DNA of 64,000 bases from Megalonaias nervosa (GCA_016617855.1 JAECUM010004368.1:1-64000); one strand, 5' to 3'. Positions 46,421-60,011 are shown, counted from the first letter of the stretch. Translations and numbers: made by a program. The notes: generated by a model from the letters alone, not told the origin.

Positions 46421-49113
46421 ATTTTTGGTTTAAAGGGTCTGAAAGGGAAGGAATGATGGTGGAGATAACAATTACCATGCATCTTTTACTTATCTTCATA
46501 ATTTTTAATACCATTATTATTATAATTTACTTCACAGACTATTTTATTCTCATATGAATTCATTATGAACTCTGTCAAACATGATCAGAATATTAAATAA
46601 TAATGTGAATCAAACACATGCAAGCAATGAAAGTTCTGAATTCAGCATTGAATAAAATTTAAATGCAATGTATTTAGCATTATAATTCATTTGTTTCACA
46701 TTTGATGAAATACTTCAGCACACAACTTGACATTATCTTCTGCAATGGAGAAAACTGAAGACTAGATTGCAGTCTTCATGCAGATGACTATTAGAGAAAT
46801 TATGAAGTATTTATTGAAGAAAGAGATTGTATTGTACAATTTTCAGTTTTACTTTGTAATGCAAATAGTATTGGTTTGTCCTAAAGGGAGAAAAGAATTG
46901 TTTGGAACATTAATTACCACAAAAAACCTCACAAGGCAACATGATATATATACTAACTTAAACTACCACATTTGTACTGAACTTTCTGTTCATAATTGTT
47001 GAGTCTATTTAAAATTATTGAAAATGTGAAAAATAATGCATCCATAAAATTTTTGGATCCTACTATTTAGGCTAAAAACAGTCTGCTAAAAATGATGCAT
47101 TTTGGATTTGTGTACACATGCATTTTGGATATGTGTACACATGCATTTTGGATATGTGTACACATGCATTTTGAATGCTGATTAATTTTAATATGTATAG
47201 CAGAAGAAAGATTCTAGAACCTAAATCATAGCATTCCAATCCATTGTGGTCTGTGTGTCACACTCACTTTGGCAGAAGCTGAAAGTAGGTTTGGCATCCA
47301 TGTATGTGACGTCCATACCCTAGAGCAGGGTCAGCATCAAACCAATGCATATCAGGCTTAGAACATGGGCTTATATCTTCAAAATCTTAGATGAGTTCAG
47401 TAATGAGCAAGATGTACATGTGTTTAATGAGGTGCTTTTGCTGACAATGTTACCACTCTAGAAGACATATTTATGATTTGATTTTGGTCAAGCTTGGAAT
47501 GTGAGTTTATATCTTCAAGAGCTTTGATGATTTGATAATTAATAAGATGCAAATATATTAATGAGATGAGTAGAGGTGCTTGTTTCCACTATGAGGACCA
47601 GAGTTTTTATCTGTTTTTGAACAAACTATGTATGGATGCATATGCATTAAGATCTCAGATTAATTCAGTAATGACTGTGATCCATACATGGTAATGAGGT
47701 GATCTTGCATCTGATTGGCTGAGCATATCAGCTCAGAAGGCAGTATCTCTGATATGATTTTTATTAAACGTAGAATATAATGATATATCATCAATATCTT
47801 GGAAAAGTTTGATAATGAGCAAGATCGATGGATATTATTGAGGTGATCTTGCATCTGACTGACTGTGCTTGTTACCACTGGGGCCAAATATCTGATCTGA
47901 TTTCGATAAGACCTGGAATGTATGTGTACATAATCAAGGCCACACATGAGTTTGATACTGATTGTAGATCTGTAAATAATAATCAGGTGATTTTGCATCT
48001 GATTGACTGAACTTGTCACTACTTTTGCTCCAATTTATTAACTGTTTCTGATTTTTTTTCCAACTTAGTAAATAGGCTTATATAATCAAGATACCCTACG
48101 AGTTTTATTATGAGGAAGTTTTGTACATAATATGTACAAATGATATGAAATTCAGCTCAGTAAGAAATATTTTGTAATTTGTGTGCTGTGTAATTAATTT
48201 GTTTGCTCTTTTAACAAATCATTCTTCTCTCTTTAAAGGAAAGCATTGGAAGTAATAAATCATATTCACTATGGTATAAGGCATCATAAGTTTGGGATTA
48301 CACAGCAAAATATGCAATCCAGATTTAAATATTTAAATTTTAGAATACAACATGCATGCATGTCACATGAATAGTTTATAAAAATTAGGAAAATAATACA
48401 TTTAGGGATGAAAATGAATAATGAAGGAAAAGTAAAAATTAGAAATATGATAAGTAACACTTCAAGTATATGAAAACTATTGGCTACAAGATTTCTTTGC
48501 CTTAAGAAACTGTTACAATGATCACGTACTGTGAAATTGAACTTATGAATGAATTGAGAGCAATTATACCTTAAAATGGCTTTAGCCCAGCCAAACCCAA
48601 AGATCACTGTGTGAAGCTGATGTACACTAATAAGGAAGAGAATCAAGGAAACTTTTTACAAGAGACAATAGACTATTGCAGTGTTTGAATCATTTAATTG
48701 TGAATTTATAAATACTGTTTGCAAGTAATAGTGTTTTTTTTAAAGTTTGCTCTCGTAAGAACTGATGTAACATAAAATCTATGTCTATGTTAATAAATTT
48801 ATTTGCAGAGAATTATTTCTAGAACTTTACCACATTTCAAAGTCTTGAATATTTAGAAGGAAGTTTGTTTTGTTAAGAGTTTGACAATTGCTAATATTCC
48901 CATATTAAAGTGCCTAAAACAATTGTCATTGATATACAGTATTTCCAGTAGGGAATACACTTCATGTGAGTGAACAGTACTTATTTTATTTGGATTAGAA
49001 CTTTTTGTGAACAAATGTGTTTGTTTTGGACATCTTTGGATTATAAATGGATAACATACATGTATATAAATTTGTTATTTTGTTGGGTTTTTTTTTCTAT
49101 TATTCTGTGTTTT
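46421..49113. other. Intron with a 22-bp array and family C units
   Basis: 47092-47178: four units of cattttggatatgtgtacaca. 47370-48090: family C units, about 4-5 (for example aatgaggtgatcttgcatct). No gene seen in the rest. Confidence 0.65.
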
Positions 49114-49350
49114 TGTTGCTGTTGTTGTTGTTGTAGGGTTTGAGCACAGGATAGACTATACATGGTGGCCAGTATAAATGGTGGAGGAAGAACCCGGGAA
49201 AACCCCGGAAAGAACCACTGACCCACGAGAATCTACTGGCAAGCTTTCTCACATAACCACATGAGCCATATCTGAGACTTGAACCCACGCAGACAGAGAC
49301 AAGATGGCAGTGATGCGTAACAGTGAGCACTTTCGGCCACTCGGGGCCCC
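49114..49350 (-). mobile_element. tRNA-derived SINE with 9-bp target duplication
   Basis: On the minus strand the head is ggggccccgagtggccgaaa (tRNA-Leu/Ser-like A-box region), then ggttcaagtctcag (B-box). The body has gagaaagcttgccagtagat and ggttttcccgggttcttcct, and the tail is (CAA)n. ctgtgtttt occurs directly on both sides (49105-49113 and 49351-49359). The truncated copy at 3395-3600 belongs to the same family. Confidence 0.85.
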
Positions 49351-49359
49351 CTGTGTTTT

Positions 49360-52007
49360 GGAATTGCTAAAATATGGTTGCATATGATATGACATCACTC
49401 ATTAGTCAATTGTCATATGTAACTGATATTTTGAACTGAAGATGAGATTTTTTATTGACAAAATTACCTGACATTACACTTGTTACATATGTTCATTTAT
49501 TGGGTGTAGAAGTGGTAAACATGTTATTGTGAGCTCTTAGTTATAAAATAATGAAGCTTTTAATGTCAGAATGTATTGGTCTCAAGTACAACCTAAATTT
49601 AAACAGTTTTTGGCATGTGATAATATTTTTTCATCATGATTTTAAATCACTTTTAACTTGATAGATAGAAATTATAACTGGCACACATATTTATTAAAAT
49701 GACATGTTTATATAATTGTTTTAATATTACTATGATCTGATATGTCATGTATGACAGTATGGGTTGAAAGAAAACAACCCATAGCTTTGTATTATATTTC
49801 TTTTTTTAAACATTATTAATGGACATAATTAAATATATAAATACAAAACAGTGAAAAAAAACCTAATCTACATAAAGTAACAGTATTACTATACATTTGA
49901 CTGGTGTTTTTTTAACCCACCCCCAACAACACACAAGTACATGTAAGTTTGATCATATTTGCTATAATATTGTTCAGCACATAATGCAGTCAGCAGTTAA
50001 GGACCCCAACTACCATATTATAATAGGGGAGAACTGTATTATCACATGTATTGTGCATTATTTTATGATATTTTATTTATTCATTGCTGTGTTACTTGTA
50101 TCTTTAGCTTTTAATACACCCTAAAAAAGCAATATGCTTTTCTTTGGAACACTTCCAGATTTAATTATCAAGAGTAAAGAAACCTATGATCTACAAAAGG
50201 ACAAAAAATTTGGAATCCTAATTTCAATTTGTGTGATAACAATGTGTGGAGCTGTGTGGAGCTTCATCTGTAAACTTTACTTGTAAAGCTCTTGGATGAC
50301 CTTGATTATGAACAAAAGACTATGAATATTAAATGTCTTTAACTTTGAATAGATCTTTCACCAGACTATAGTAAAATAGATAAAACATGATACAAATTAT
50401 GGGAGATAGTTTACATTGGTTATGTTGTCTATTTTGACCCTTGCATCATTTAATATATGATATGGAATTAAATGTAGAAATGTTATATTGTTACATTTAT
50501 GCAAGACAAGCTTCAATGATCATGATCAGTCATGCATAACCATTTCATCTAATAAAAATTTGATTCTGTCTTGAGAGATTCTGCTAGGTGGCAAGGACAG
50601 AAAAAGTCAGTAACAACAGCATTGATGAAATTTGACCTGGTATTCAACATTTGAATTGCTAGTCACATGATTAAACAAGTCTCTCAACCTAGATGTCCAT
50701 GACATCAGAGGTTCAAGAGTCACGTGAGATCAACAATAAACCCCTTTGCAATGCTGTACAGAAACAAAACAATTTGAAATAATAAATGAAAGCCTCATGT
50801 TTCTAAAATGAACTAAAACATATTTAATTCTCAATGTATTTATTCTGAGAACAATGACCAGAAACCTGCACTGTTGCAGCAACTTGGAGAAAACCTGATT
50901 CCTGCAGCAGAGAGCACATGTCAATGCAGTAGTCATGTGATGCCAGTAAAAACATTGCTGACAAGTGCTCTTTGATTCTTGAATATTTCTTCGTACAGGT
51001 GTTAGCAAATTCTAACTTTTCAATAGCCAGTTAATCCTGATGCTAGATCACATCCCAAACATTTGTCAAAATATCTAAAATGTGTTGGGAAGGATCAGAG
51101 GAAACGCTATGTAATCCTTTCTCACTATCATCACTGTAGTCACCATTAACAACTTTGGTTCAAAGTTCAGTTATAAAGTAAATATTTAGGGCATTTATAT
51201 GCACCACATAAAATGTTTTAGCATTTTAGTGGCTTGGTTTGATTGACAGCCTTCAACTTCAGCATGGATTATAAGATCACATGAGTTATGGTCATCCCTA
51301 AATAGAAAGCTGAAAAGTCCAAACCACAGCAAACAGACATGTCATTAATTTGTTTTGAACAAAAAGCTTGGATTAAAATCTATGAAGCAGAAATAGGGTT
51401 GCTTTAATTTGTATGGATTCATGCACCAACAATTAGTCAGACACAACATCATCAGAAGAAGAGTCCAACTTATCTCTTTGATGGCTTCAGGCATTATTTT
51501 GACGCAACTATACATGATGAAACTGACCTCAAAGCTCCCTCATTTGTTAAGTTGCAGCAGCAATCTAATATTATGTTTCAGTAGTTTGATAACTGTGGGA
51601 ACTCCAGCCCCAAATGTAAGTTGCCTATTTTTTAATTCAGGAAGCAGAATTGTGCAATTATACCATCTTAATCCATCTAAGATATAAGCCGATTCTTCTT
51701 CTGGTGTTGTTGTCAGTCACTGATTAAAGTCAGTGGGGATGTGTGACTACAATTGTATGAAAAGACTAGATTGGCTCCTGACAGACTTTGATGTTGAGAC
51801 ATTTAACTTTTATGACTGGAAACACATTTTACAGTTTGTCAGTACACAAATACCAAGTTTCATTTTTTATGGTACAGAGACAAATTCTACTGATGTAACA
51901 GAATCTCTAACCTTTAGTTGCAATAAATAAATCCATGTTAGAAAGGAAACTTGCAAAGCTGGCTTGTCTTTTTACCACATCTACATTGTGTTCCCTTTTA
52001 ATTTCAG
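49360..52007. other. AT-rich intron, nothing recognised
   Basis: No supported element or exon before the acceptor at 52006-52007. Open stretches near 51409-51930 lack domains and continue neither plexin phase. Confidence 0.6.
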
Positions 52008-52156
52008 CCTTTGCAGAGTTGCAGACAGATATGACAGATTTAACAGGGGATTTGGAAGCAGGTGGTATACCATTCTGGGACTATAATACATACACATTTA
52101 AAGTCCTGTTTCCAGGGATATCTGACCATATCATACTACATCCACCAATGATGCAG
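52008..52156 (+). CDS. PlexB: Plexin exon, juxtamembrane to start of GAP domain
   Basis: 149 nt between tttcag and gtactg. After the split Ala codon it reads [36 protein letters not shown]. This is one of the most conserved plexin stretches (F-x-x-L-x-T-x-MTDLT-x-DL-x-x-x-GIPF-x-DY). The MTDLT wording is the plexin-B version as I recall; plexin-A tends to have IHELT. It ends in phase 0. Confidence 0.95.
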
Positions 52157-54282
52157 GTACTGGCATTTGCCATACAAATACACTGTAGTATACATTAAGA
52201 TTTATTATAGTATAGGACTGAAACAGAGATAGTGATGAAATTTAGAACCTCATTTTTTTCTATGTTACTCACAATCATCTTTATGTATCTCATGTGACCA
52301 CTGATAAATATAACTAGAAATGTTACCATTGTCAAGATTGTACTGATAAATGTATGAAATTTGCATCTGCCATGGTTGGATTCATGCTGTAGGGGTTTCT
52401 CCCATCTGTTTGTTTAGTGTGTTGATGCACAGAGAGAATACAATAGAATCAGTAAGGGGTGCCATCAAAGCCACTACAGCTGCAATAAACTCTATGATGG
52501 ACTTCCACTAGATTGAATGGATATCACTAGAATGGGTGGAAAATCCACTCAACCCACTACTCAAAGTGAACACTTAATCCCCTGCCCCTTTGTCCACGTC
52601 TACGGGATTAAGTGGGCAATCCTTAAACATGATGTGTGTACTGTAGCATATATTGTTATGATGTCCATCCATCCATGCATTTATGGCAAGGAAGAATCCT
52701 ATCAACTTGAAGGTCAAAGGTCAAGATCACTGTGCCTGAAAAAAGAAAATGTTTTGTCCTGGCTGAAAGTGTAAGCAATGATTATATGGAAACTCTGAGG
52801 CTGGGGGTAAAGGGGGCCTCCTGAGGCCCTCTTGTGGGCCCAGGATGAGTCAAGCCCATCAGAAACTCAAGGGTGTTAGCAATTTTTGAACTTCTTAACT
52901 TAGCTAATTTTGAATGGTATTCTTCCATCACAACCTTTCTCCATTTTTCCTTCAGCCATGCCCACCTCCATTTATTTTTCAACCTTTGTTTTGAAATTTT
53001 TTAGTCACTTCTACTGATATAAAACAGCATGGCTACCAGCCAGAAGTTATAGATTGCTTATGATAATTTAGTATTCATGCCAACTACAAAACTGATTATT
53101 AGTATTGTGTGCATAAAAAAAATCATGTTTTACAGGCACTGTCACTATTCATTACTGTATTTGATGGTTATGGAAACAAGCCATGGTGGCAGTGTGGCCT
53201 AAATTTGAAAGATATTATTTAAACAAATGGTGATATGAACATGTTTATTTGGGATTTTGGTAATATTTAATGAAGTAACTTTGAATATGTTGACTGTTTG
53301 CATTAAAGGTTTTAGAACCTCCTTCCCTGAAAATTCTGTGGAGTTACATGAATTTGGCAACTTCTCTAATAATGAATTCCATCTCTATACAGAAAACTTT
53401 CACCCATGTTTAAACTTTCACCCATGTTTTACACATGTTAATGTTAGTTTTAATTCACAGACTTGACTTAGCTTTGTCGGTTGCATTCACTTGGTATAAG
53501 GAAGAAACATACTGATTTTGTTTGCTTTGGTTTGTTGCTTTATGGCACAGCAACACAAGTAGGTTATGTAGTGTGGAGACAGTTGGAGTCAAGTGCCGTG
53601 CCCAAGGAGACCCAGGAAGGTCCAATGGTAGAATTCAAAGTTGCACTCTTTTGGTCATGAGTCTGGCATGCTTACCACAGCTCCCTATTAATTTTGGGAC
53701 CAAAGGTACAAAGTCACAGTTGTTATGAATGAAGAGAAAATGTTTTCTGCACAAAGATCCAGTTCTCAACCATGTACTTTCTCAAAAGTTTGTGGATGTC
53801 TTACATATTGGTAAAAAAAAGAAATATTGATTTTGGAGTCAGAGGGACAATAGTCAAAGCCACTGTTACAAAAGAAGACCATTACATGAAAACTTTTGTT
53901 CTAGACCACACACTTTGACCAAAGTTTATCTAGTTCTTGCTCATAAGGAAGAGGTCTATCCATTTGGGGGTCAAGGTCATACGAGTTTTGTACATTAGCT
54001 TTTATCTAGGGTGAATTACTTGACTAAACTTTGTGTATGGCTAGTACTTAGGGTCATAGAGAAATCAATTGATTCAAAGGACTATTGAACATGTGATTTA
54101 CTTTTTATGGTACTCTTCTTCATGATTTGAATTCCTTACATTGTCAGTATACTTTCAAACTATCATCAAGTTACATGCTGTAAAGACCACAAAGATATAA
54201 TCCTTGATCTGTATGAATCAGAGATGCCAACCATTCTGGATTTTGTGGAATTAATACAATTTTTTTTAAAATGCTGCACTAT
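52157..54282. other. Intron with a degenerate SINE
   Basis: 52670-52770 contains aaggtcaaaggtcaagatca ctgtgcctgaaa, a phrase I associate with molluscan repeats. 53520-53690 is a SINE on the minus strand: reverse complement gctgtggtaagcatgccaga as the head and ccttgggcacggcacttgac in the body. Nothing else seen. Confidence 0.6.
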
Positions 54283-55905
54283 GACAGAGTACTGCGCAGA
54301 ACTTTACAACCACCAACCCATAATAGATCCAGAGGTACTGAACGTCCCTGCAGCAACTAACAACGACAACCACCCTATCCTACAGGATGAAGTAGAAGCA
54401 GCAGTGAGATCGTTGAAAAAGAGGAAGTCGGCAGGAGTGGAAAACATCCCAGCAGAACTGGTCCAAGTAGGGGGAGAAGCAATGATTAGCACCCTCACAA
54501 ACATATGCAACAAGATCTGGCTAACAGGAGAATGGCCATCGCTGTGGACACAATCACTGATCATCACCCTCCCCAAGAAAGGCAATTTACAACAGTGTCA
54601 AAACCACCGTACAGTCAGTCTTATAAGCCATCCAAGCAAATTCATGTTGAGGATACTGCTAAACAGACTAAAGCCACAGGCTGAAAAGATCATTGCCAAG
54701 GAGCAGGCAGGTTTCAGAGCAGGGCGCAGCACAACAGAGCAGATCTTCAACCTCAGGATATTGTGTGAGAAGTACCTCCAACACCAGCAAGATCTGTACC
54801 ATGTCGTCATGGATTTCAAGAAGACATTTGACAGGGAATGGCATGCAGCCTTGTGAGCGACCATGAGACTGTACAACATCAATGCCAACCTCATCACAGT
54901 AATAGAGCACTTGTATGACAAGGCCACCAGTGCAGTATACTTCAACGGCAGCATAGGGGACTGGTTCAGAATGACAGTTGGAGTCAGGCAAGGCTGTCTG
55001 CTCTCTCCCACACTATTCAACATCTTTCTGGAGAGAATCATGGCTGACGTGCTTGAAAAGCATGAAGGGACAGTCAGCATCGGAGGCTGAACAGTCACCA
55101 ACTTACATTTTGCCATCGACATTGATGGACTAGCAGGAAATGAACAAGAAATAGCTAGCTTAGTAGAGAGCCTCAACAAAACATCCACAGCCTGTGGCAT
55201 GGAAATCAGTGCAGAGAAGACCAAACTAATGACCAACAACACCAAGGGCATCAGTACTGACATCAGGGTCCAAGGTACGAAGCTAGAAACAGTCCACAGC
55301 TTCAAGTATTTGGGGGGAATTGTAACAGATGAAGGATCAAAGCCTGAAGTACTCTCCAGGATTGCGCAGACAACAGCAGCGCTGACAAAACTGAAGCCCA
55401 TCTGGAACGACAAGAACATCGCACTCAGTTCAAAGGTCAGACTGATGCACTCACTGATTATCTCCATATTTCTCTACGCCTGTGAATCATGGACCATAAC
55501 AGCTGACTTAGAGAAAAGGATACAAGCCACAGAGATGAGATGCTTCCGAAAGATCCTCGGCATCTCATACAAAGATCGTATTACCAATGAAAAAATACGG
55601 CAAAGAATAAGACAAGCCATTGGGCCTCACGAAGACCTCCTGAGCACAGTGAAGAAACGTAAACTGCAGTGGTATGGACATGTCTCACGATCATCAGGAC
55701 TTGCCAAGACAATCCTGCAAAGCACTGTACAAGGAAGAAGAAAGAGAGGCAGGCAGAGAAAGAGGTGGGAAGACAACATTCGAGAGTGGACAGGCTTGAC
55801 ATTGAGCGACTCGAGAGGAATGGAGGAAGCTGATTGTTTGGTCTTGTGTGGTGCCCCAATGGTCTACCAGACTACGGGACTGATGATGATGATGATGACT
55901 ATGAA
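54283..55905 (+). mobile_element. RTE-like LINE, 5'-truncated, with reverse transcriptase
   Basis: One reading frame runs from about 54283 to the end, broken only by TGA at 54854-54856 and 55088-55090. Order: KKRKSAGVENIPAELV, IITLPKKGN, EKIIAKEQAGFRAGRSTTEQ, VVMDFKKTFDREW, RQGCLLSPTLFNIFLE, FAIDIDGLAG, MEISAEKTKLM, YLGGIVTDEGS, YACESWT and RGRQRKRWEDNIREWTGL. The catalytic F-A-D-D is FAID, so one Asp is lost. No endonuclease domain is present. It ends in (ATG)n at about 55884-55900, as in RTE-type elements. It is clearly less AT-rich than its surroundings, suggesting recent arrival. Confidence 0.88.
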
Positions 55906-56503
55906 TTATATAGATCAAATTCCAGAAAATCAATGAATATATTTTTATTAGGATATAGATGGAAAGAAATGTATTCCAACTTCTTGACTTAGAATTTAGT
56001 TTCTTAATTAAACAAACCCAGAATGTATGCGACAAGAAGCCATTAAGTTAGACAGTAAATGGCAGCATGAAGATACAAGAGAAATGCAGATATAACTGTG
56101 AGGAAGACCAGTGTTTATGCCAGCTATTATTGTCAAAAATGCTGAAGGAAGTGATCTGGAACTAAAGGAATGGTTTCTCGCTGTACCCTTATTTCTTACA
56201 GACTGTCTACTGTGTATGAACTCATGGGAAGATGCTTGTATCCATTCCAAATAGGCTGTTTAGATACCTACAACTTTATGTTAGTATTATGGATAACCAT
56301 GCTCATGGGATGGCATCTTAGATGAAAATTTGTCATTCACAAAATTGGAGCACATTTCTGAAAGTTGGTCATTTTATTCTTTATAATGATAATCTGTGAT
56401 GCTGTGAAAAATCTGGTGCATGTGTTTGTTTTGTAATATTTTTATGATTCTGTTTACTAAAAATGCATTTCTTACATATGAAAAACACATATTTATATTG
56501 CAG
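55906..56503. other. Short intron remainder
   Basis: Nothing recognised between the LINE tail and the acceptor at 56502-56503 (attgcag). Confidence 0.6.
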
Positions 56504-56634
56504 TTTAAAAATGGCCAAGTGAGATTTAGTGAACATGGTTTACAGCATTTTTACCATCTGCTGAACACCAAATACTTTTTGTTGATGTTTATACGTACTC
56601 TGGAAGCCCAGAAAAACTTCAGTATTAAAGACAG
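56504..56634 (+). CDS. PlexB: Plexin exon, first GAP segment
   Basis: 131 nt, phase 0 in and phase 2 out, between attgcag and gtaaga. FKNGQVRFSEHGLQHFYHLL leads into NTKYFLLMFIRTLEAQKNFS and ends IKD plus a split Arg. It matches the plexin LLN-x-K-x-FL-x-x-FI-x-TLE-x-Q-x-x-FS-x-x-DR segment at the beginning of the Ras/Rap GAP fold. The loop before it (HPPMMQ FKNGQ) is the usual variable stretch. Confidence 0.95.
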
Positions 56635-58674
56635 GTAAGAACATACTTATGTTAATAACCTTCTTTATGCACCATATTAGCTTGAATTGTAAACATTTTT
56701 CTTCTTTTGAAAAAGCTATTACAATTACAGTTGATGGCAAATAATCAAGTTCTGACATTTTTCAGTGATAATTATTAGGGGTGAAATGATTCACAGATGT
56801 ATCAATGCATTGCTACTTTTGTTGTTCCATTGTGCATATCAATACAAGTGCTGGATACTTACCATATGCAAGTTATTTTAGTCATCAAAAATTTTATTAG
56901 TTGTTTGCCTTGTTGTTTTTTAAATGGAGAATTCATCTTAGACAGCTGTTGCAGGTAAAGACACTCATTTTTGCTAGTTAATATGAAAATTACTTTAACA
57001 CTCACTTGCCATTTACAAATCAACATCAAGTGAAATGGTTTCCATGGTAATTATTTTATTGCAACAGATTGTTCAACATAAAGTAGTCCAAGTCTCCTTT
57101 GACCCTTGCCACCCCATTTTTGATATTTGGACATTTATGTTAGGGTGTAAGGTCAGAGCCAATTGCCTATCTAAAAGTTGGAATTTGCTGACACCCTGTA
57201 GCATCTGCATATGGTAGCTGCTTACTAGCCAGCTTAACAAGCTTGAACACCTTTACATTGTGACATACCTGCATGAAATTGATAAGATGATTTATTTTCT
57301 AAGAAATTGTGATTATAACATTTGGCATGTCTGTAATCTGTTGACAGATGAGACAAAACTACAGCATTGATGAAATTTGACATGGAACTTGGCATTTCAA
57401 GTGCCAGTCACATTACATAAATGGGTGTTAAACTCAATTTGATTGGCACAATGTGCCTTGGAACGAGCACTCTGTCATAGTTTGAACATGCATCAAGAAA
57501 GTTTTACAAATGCTTGTTTAAAATATGGGCTACCTAGAAACCCCCAAATGGCTGATACCCAGTGCAGTTCATCTTTAGCTGACGATTTCATTCAGCAAAT
57601 ATTGGCTGACGATAGTGATGATGACAATAATTTTTACAGTTATGAAGTATATCAGATTACTGGAGCTGGGAAATGTTTTAATGGAGATACCAGTCAGTGA
57701 TCTTGAGGCTGAAAATGGTGTTAAATATAAGTCTGATATACATGCTGGAGGGACAAAAATAAATGGTCAGTCACCTTTTCAGGCAATGTGGAAAAGGCAG
57801 AATACCAAGCCATACTAAAATAAACAATTTAGAAGTAGAATGCAATTTTCATTTTTTTTTTTGTCAGACAGTTTAGCCCTGTGGGCTACAAAACTGTTTT
57901 TTTGTCAGACAGTTTAGCCCTGTGTGCTACAAAACTGCATTTCCCTATCAGGGTTAAGATGAACTGAAAAAATAAGAATGAAAAAATAAAATTAAGAAAT
58001 AATGAAATTTATTTGATCAAAATACCTCTGTCTGATGGCTAAAGTGAGTCCTGCATCTGATCGAATGAAACAGCCTTATATGGTCTAAAATGTTGAGTAC
58101 AAATCACTGACAACAAACAAGTAGTCTGAAAGTATTTGTTATCTTGCTGTGGATGAGAATTGCATATAAATAGATACAATGTATGTGTTGGTCTTTAATC
58201 TGGATACTGGAAATAAAACCAGTAAATCACTTAAAAGGCACCACTTAACACTGTGAGATTATCAAGTTAATATATGTATCGACAATGTATCATATCATAA
58301 GCTATGTGTCATGAATTGTACCACATATGTATTGTTTCACCCCATATAATTATGCACATTAGCTATTTTGGGGGGTAAAATGCATTACATATCTTAATAA
58401 AATCAGCTGTGAAATCTAAATGAAAAGTAATAACTTAGAGATGCTAGCATCACAGAATTACACTACATTTCTGATAATAAGTTAGAAATTCTAGCCTGGT
58501 AGAATTACATTATGTATTTGATAACAATGTAGAAATGTTAGCCTTGTAGAATTACACTATGATTTTCATAATAACTTAGAAATGCGAGCCTGTAATAACT
58601 TAGAAACACTAGTTTTCTAGAATGACATTATGTTTTTGATAGTCTATAAGAAAATCTGTAATGATGGATTGCAT
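56635..58674. repeat. Intron with a direct duplication and a diffuse repeat
   Basis: 57850-57936 is a 43-bp direct duplication (ttttgtcagacagtttagcc ctgtg). 58440-58630 has four degenerate units of ataacttagaaatgctagcc. No other feature. Confidence 0.75.
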
Positions 58675-58965
58675 TTTTGTTGGATGAATTGATAAGCAAG
58701 TGAGTGTTCTGGTTGCAATATGCGTGATATGACATGTTGGATGAACTGATAAGCTAGTGGGTGGTTTAGTTGCAGTGTGTGTGCTATGACATGTTGGATG
58801 AACTGATAAGCAAGTGGGTGCTCTGGTTGCAGTGTGTGTTCTATGACATGTTGGATGAACTGATAAGCAAGTGGGTGTTCTGGTTGTAGTGTGTGTTCTG
58901 TGACATGTTGGATAAACTGATAAGCAAGTGAGTGTTCTGGTTGCAGTGTGTGTTCTATGATATGC
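58675..58965. repeat. 57-bp minisatellite, 5 copies
   Basis: Units of gttggatgaactgataagca agtgggtgttctggttgcag plus tgtgtgttctatgacat. A minus frame stays open through the array (repeats of HPLAYQFIQHVIEHTLQPE), a consequence of the 57-bp (3 x 19) period and not evidence of a gene. Confidence 0.95.
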
Positions 58966-59334
58966 TCTTGGTCTTGCCTTCTACTAGGATTATCATTGCA
59001 ATTGGAGATTACTCTGAACTTGCCAACATTTTGATGCCAGAATCCATGAAATATTTTTTTGTGAACACCAATAATTTTGTTGAATACAATGATTCTAATT
59101 ATGGATACAGTTTTTTGTAGTTGACATTTTATTGGAAAATACTTTAAGTAAAGGTTTAGACAATTCATGTTCAAACTGGCAATATAGTTTTCAATAAAAA
59201 GAGACAAAATGCTGTCATTATGTAATGTTATGTATATTATAATTATGTTGATGTGCTTTTTAAATAATATTACCATACCATCTAAGTTTGGTACAGATAA
59301 TTATTTCTTCATGAAATATTTGCAAAATTTTTTT

Positions 59335-59370
59335 ATAGATAAGAAATTTATAAGAAAATTTCTTATCTAT
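59335..59370. repeat. Perfect 15-bp hairpin
   Basis: atagataagaaattt and aaatttcttatctat are exact reverse complements around a 6-nt loop. Confidence 0.9.
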
Positions 59371-59627
59371 AATTATTTTCACACATCTCAAAAGACACTA
59401 ATAAAAAGGATGCAAAAATTTCAGTAGACTTACAAGCTTCATTGATTGCTTGAAGTAGTGTTTGTAATACTTGCTGTATTTCTTACTGTCACAGAAAGTT
59501 GGTGGCATTTAGTTAGCCTTTTCATACAGCTAGCATAAATATGCTTATATCTCTCTCCATTTAAATTCTGTGTTTTAACAAGTCAATCTTTGTTTTTTAA
59601 AATAATTCGTTTATTTATATTTTTCAG

Positions 59628-59687
59628 GGTCAATGTTGCATCTTTGATTATGGTGATATATCAAGATAATTTGGAATATGCAACAGA
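59628..59687 (+). CDS. PlexB: Plexin exon, GAP segment
   Basis: 60 nt between ttttcag and gtaagt, phase 2 at both ends. After the split Arg: VNVASLIMVIYQDNLEYAT. It matches plexin DR-x-x-VASL-x-x-x-x-x-x-x-LEY-x-T, part of the first GAP half. Short, but fixed by phase, splice sites and motif. Confidence 0.93.
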
Positions 59688-59807
59688 GTAAGTTTTTCAA
59701 TGTTTTCATATAATGATGCAAAAAACCTGAAACTGGATAAGTGATAATTCTGTTTATGTGAACTAGTGACCATCATAGAAGGTTAGATTTTATAACAGCT
59801 ACTACCA

Positions 59808-60011
59808 TATATACTCACTTATCAGTAGAATCCAACTGCAAACAACATAAATCCTAATCTGCCAGCACATAATGCACCAGCAGATTAGGGTTTATGTTCT
59901 ACTGAATGCTTCTTGCAAACTGCATAGACCCAGATCTGCCATTGCATATTGTGATGGTAGATCTGGGTCTGTGCAGTTGGTTATTTGACTCAGCTTATAA
60001 TTAAGTATATA
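59808..60011. mobile_element. Double-hairpin foldback element, 204 bp
   Basis: Two hairpins sit in tandem. The first has arms 59845-59862 and 59880-59897 (17 of 18 pairs); the second has arms 59918-59940 and 59956-59978 (21 of 23). The outer ends tatatactcacttat and agtatata are weakly inverted, suggesting a small foldback or MITE-like element. No coding sequence. Confidence 0.65.

Noticed and set aside
54598..55467. 289-codon minus-strand open frame
   Set aside because: It is antisense to the LINE reverse transcriptase, whose motifs are clear on the + strand.
58644..59276. 210-codon minus-strand open frame
   Set aside because: Most of it is the 57-bp (3 x 19) minisatellite; the flanks have no recognisable protein.
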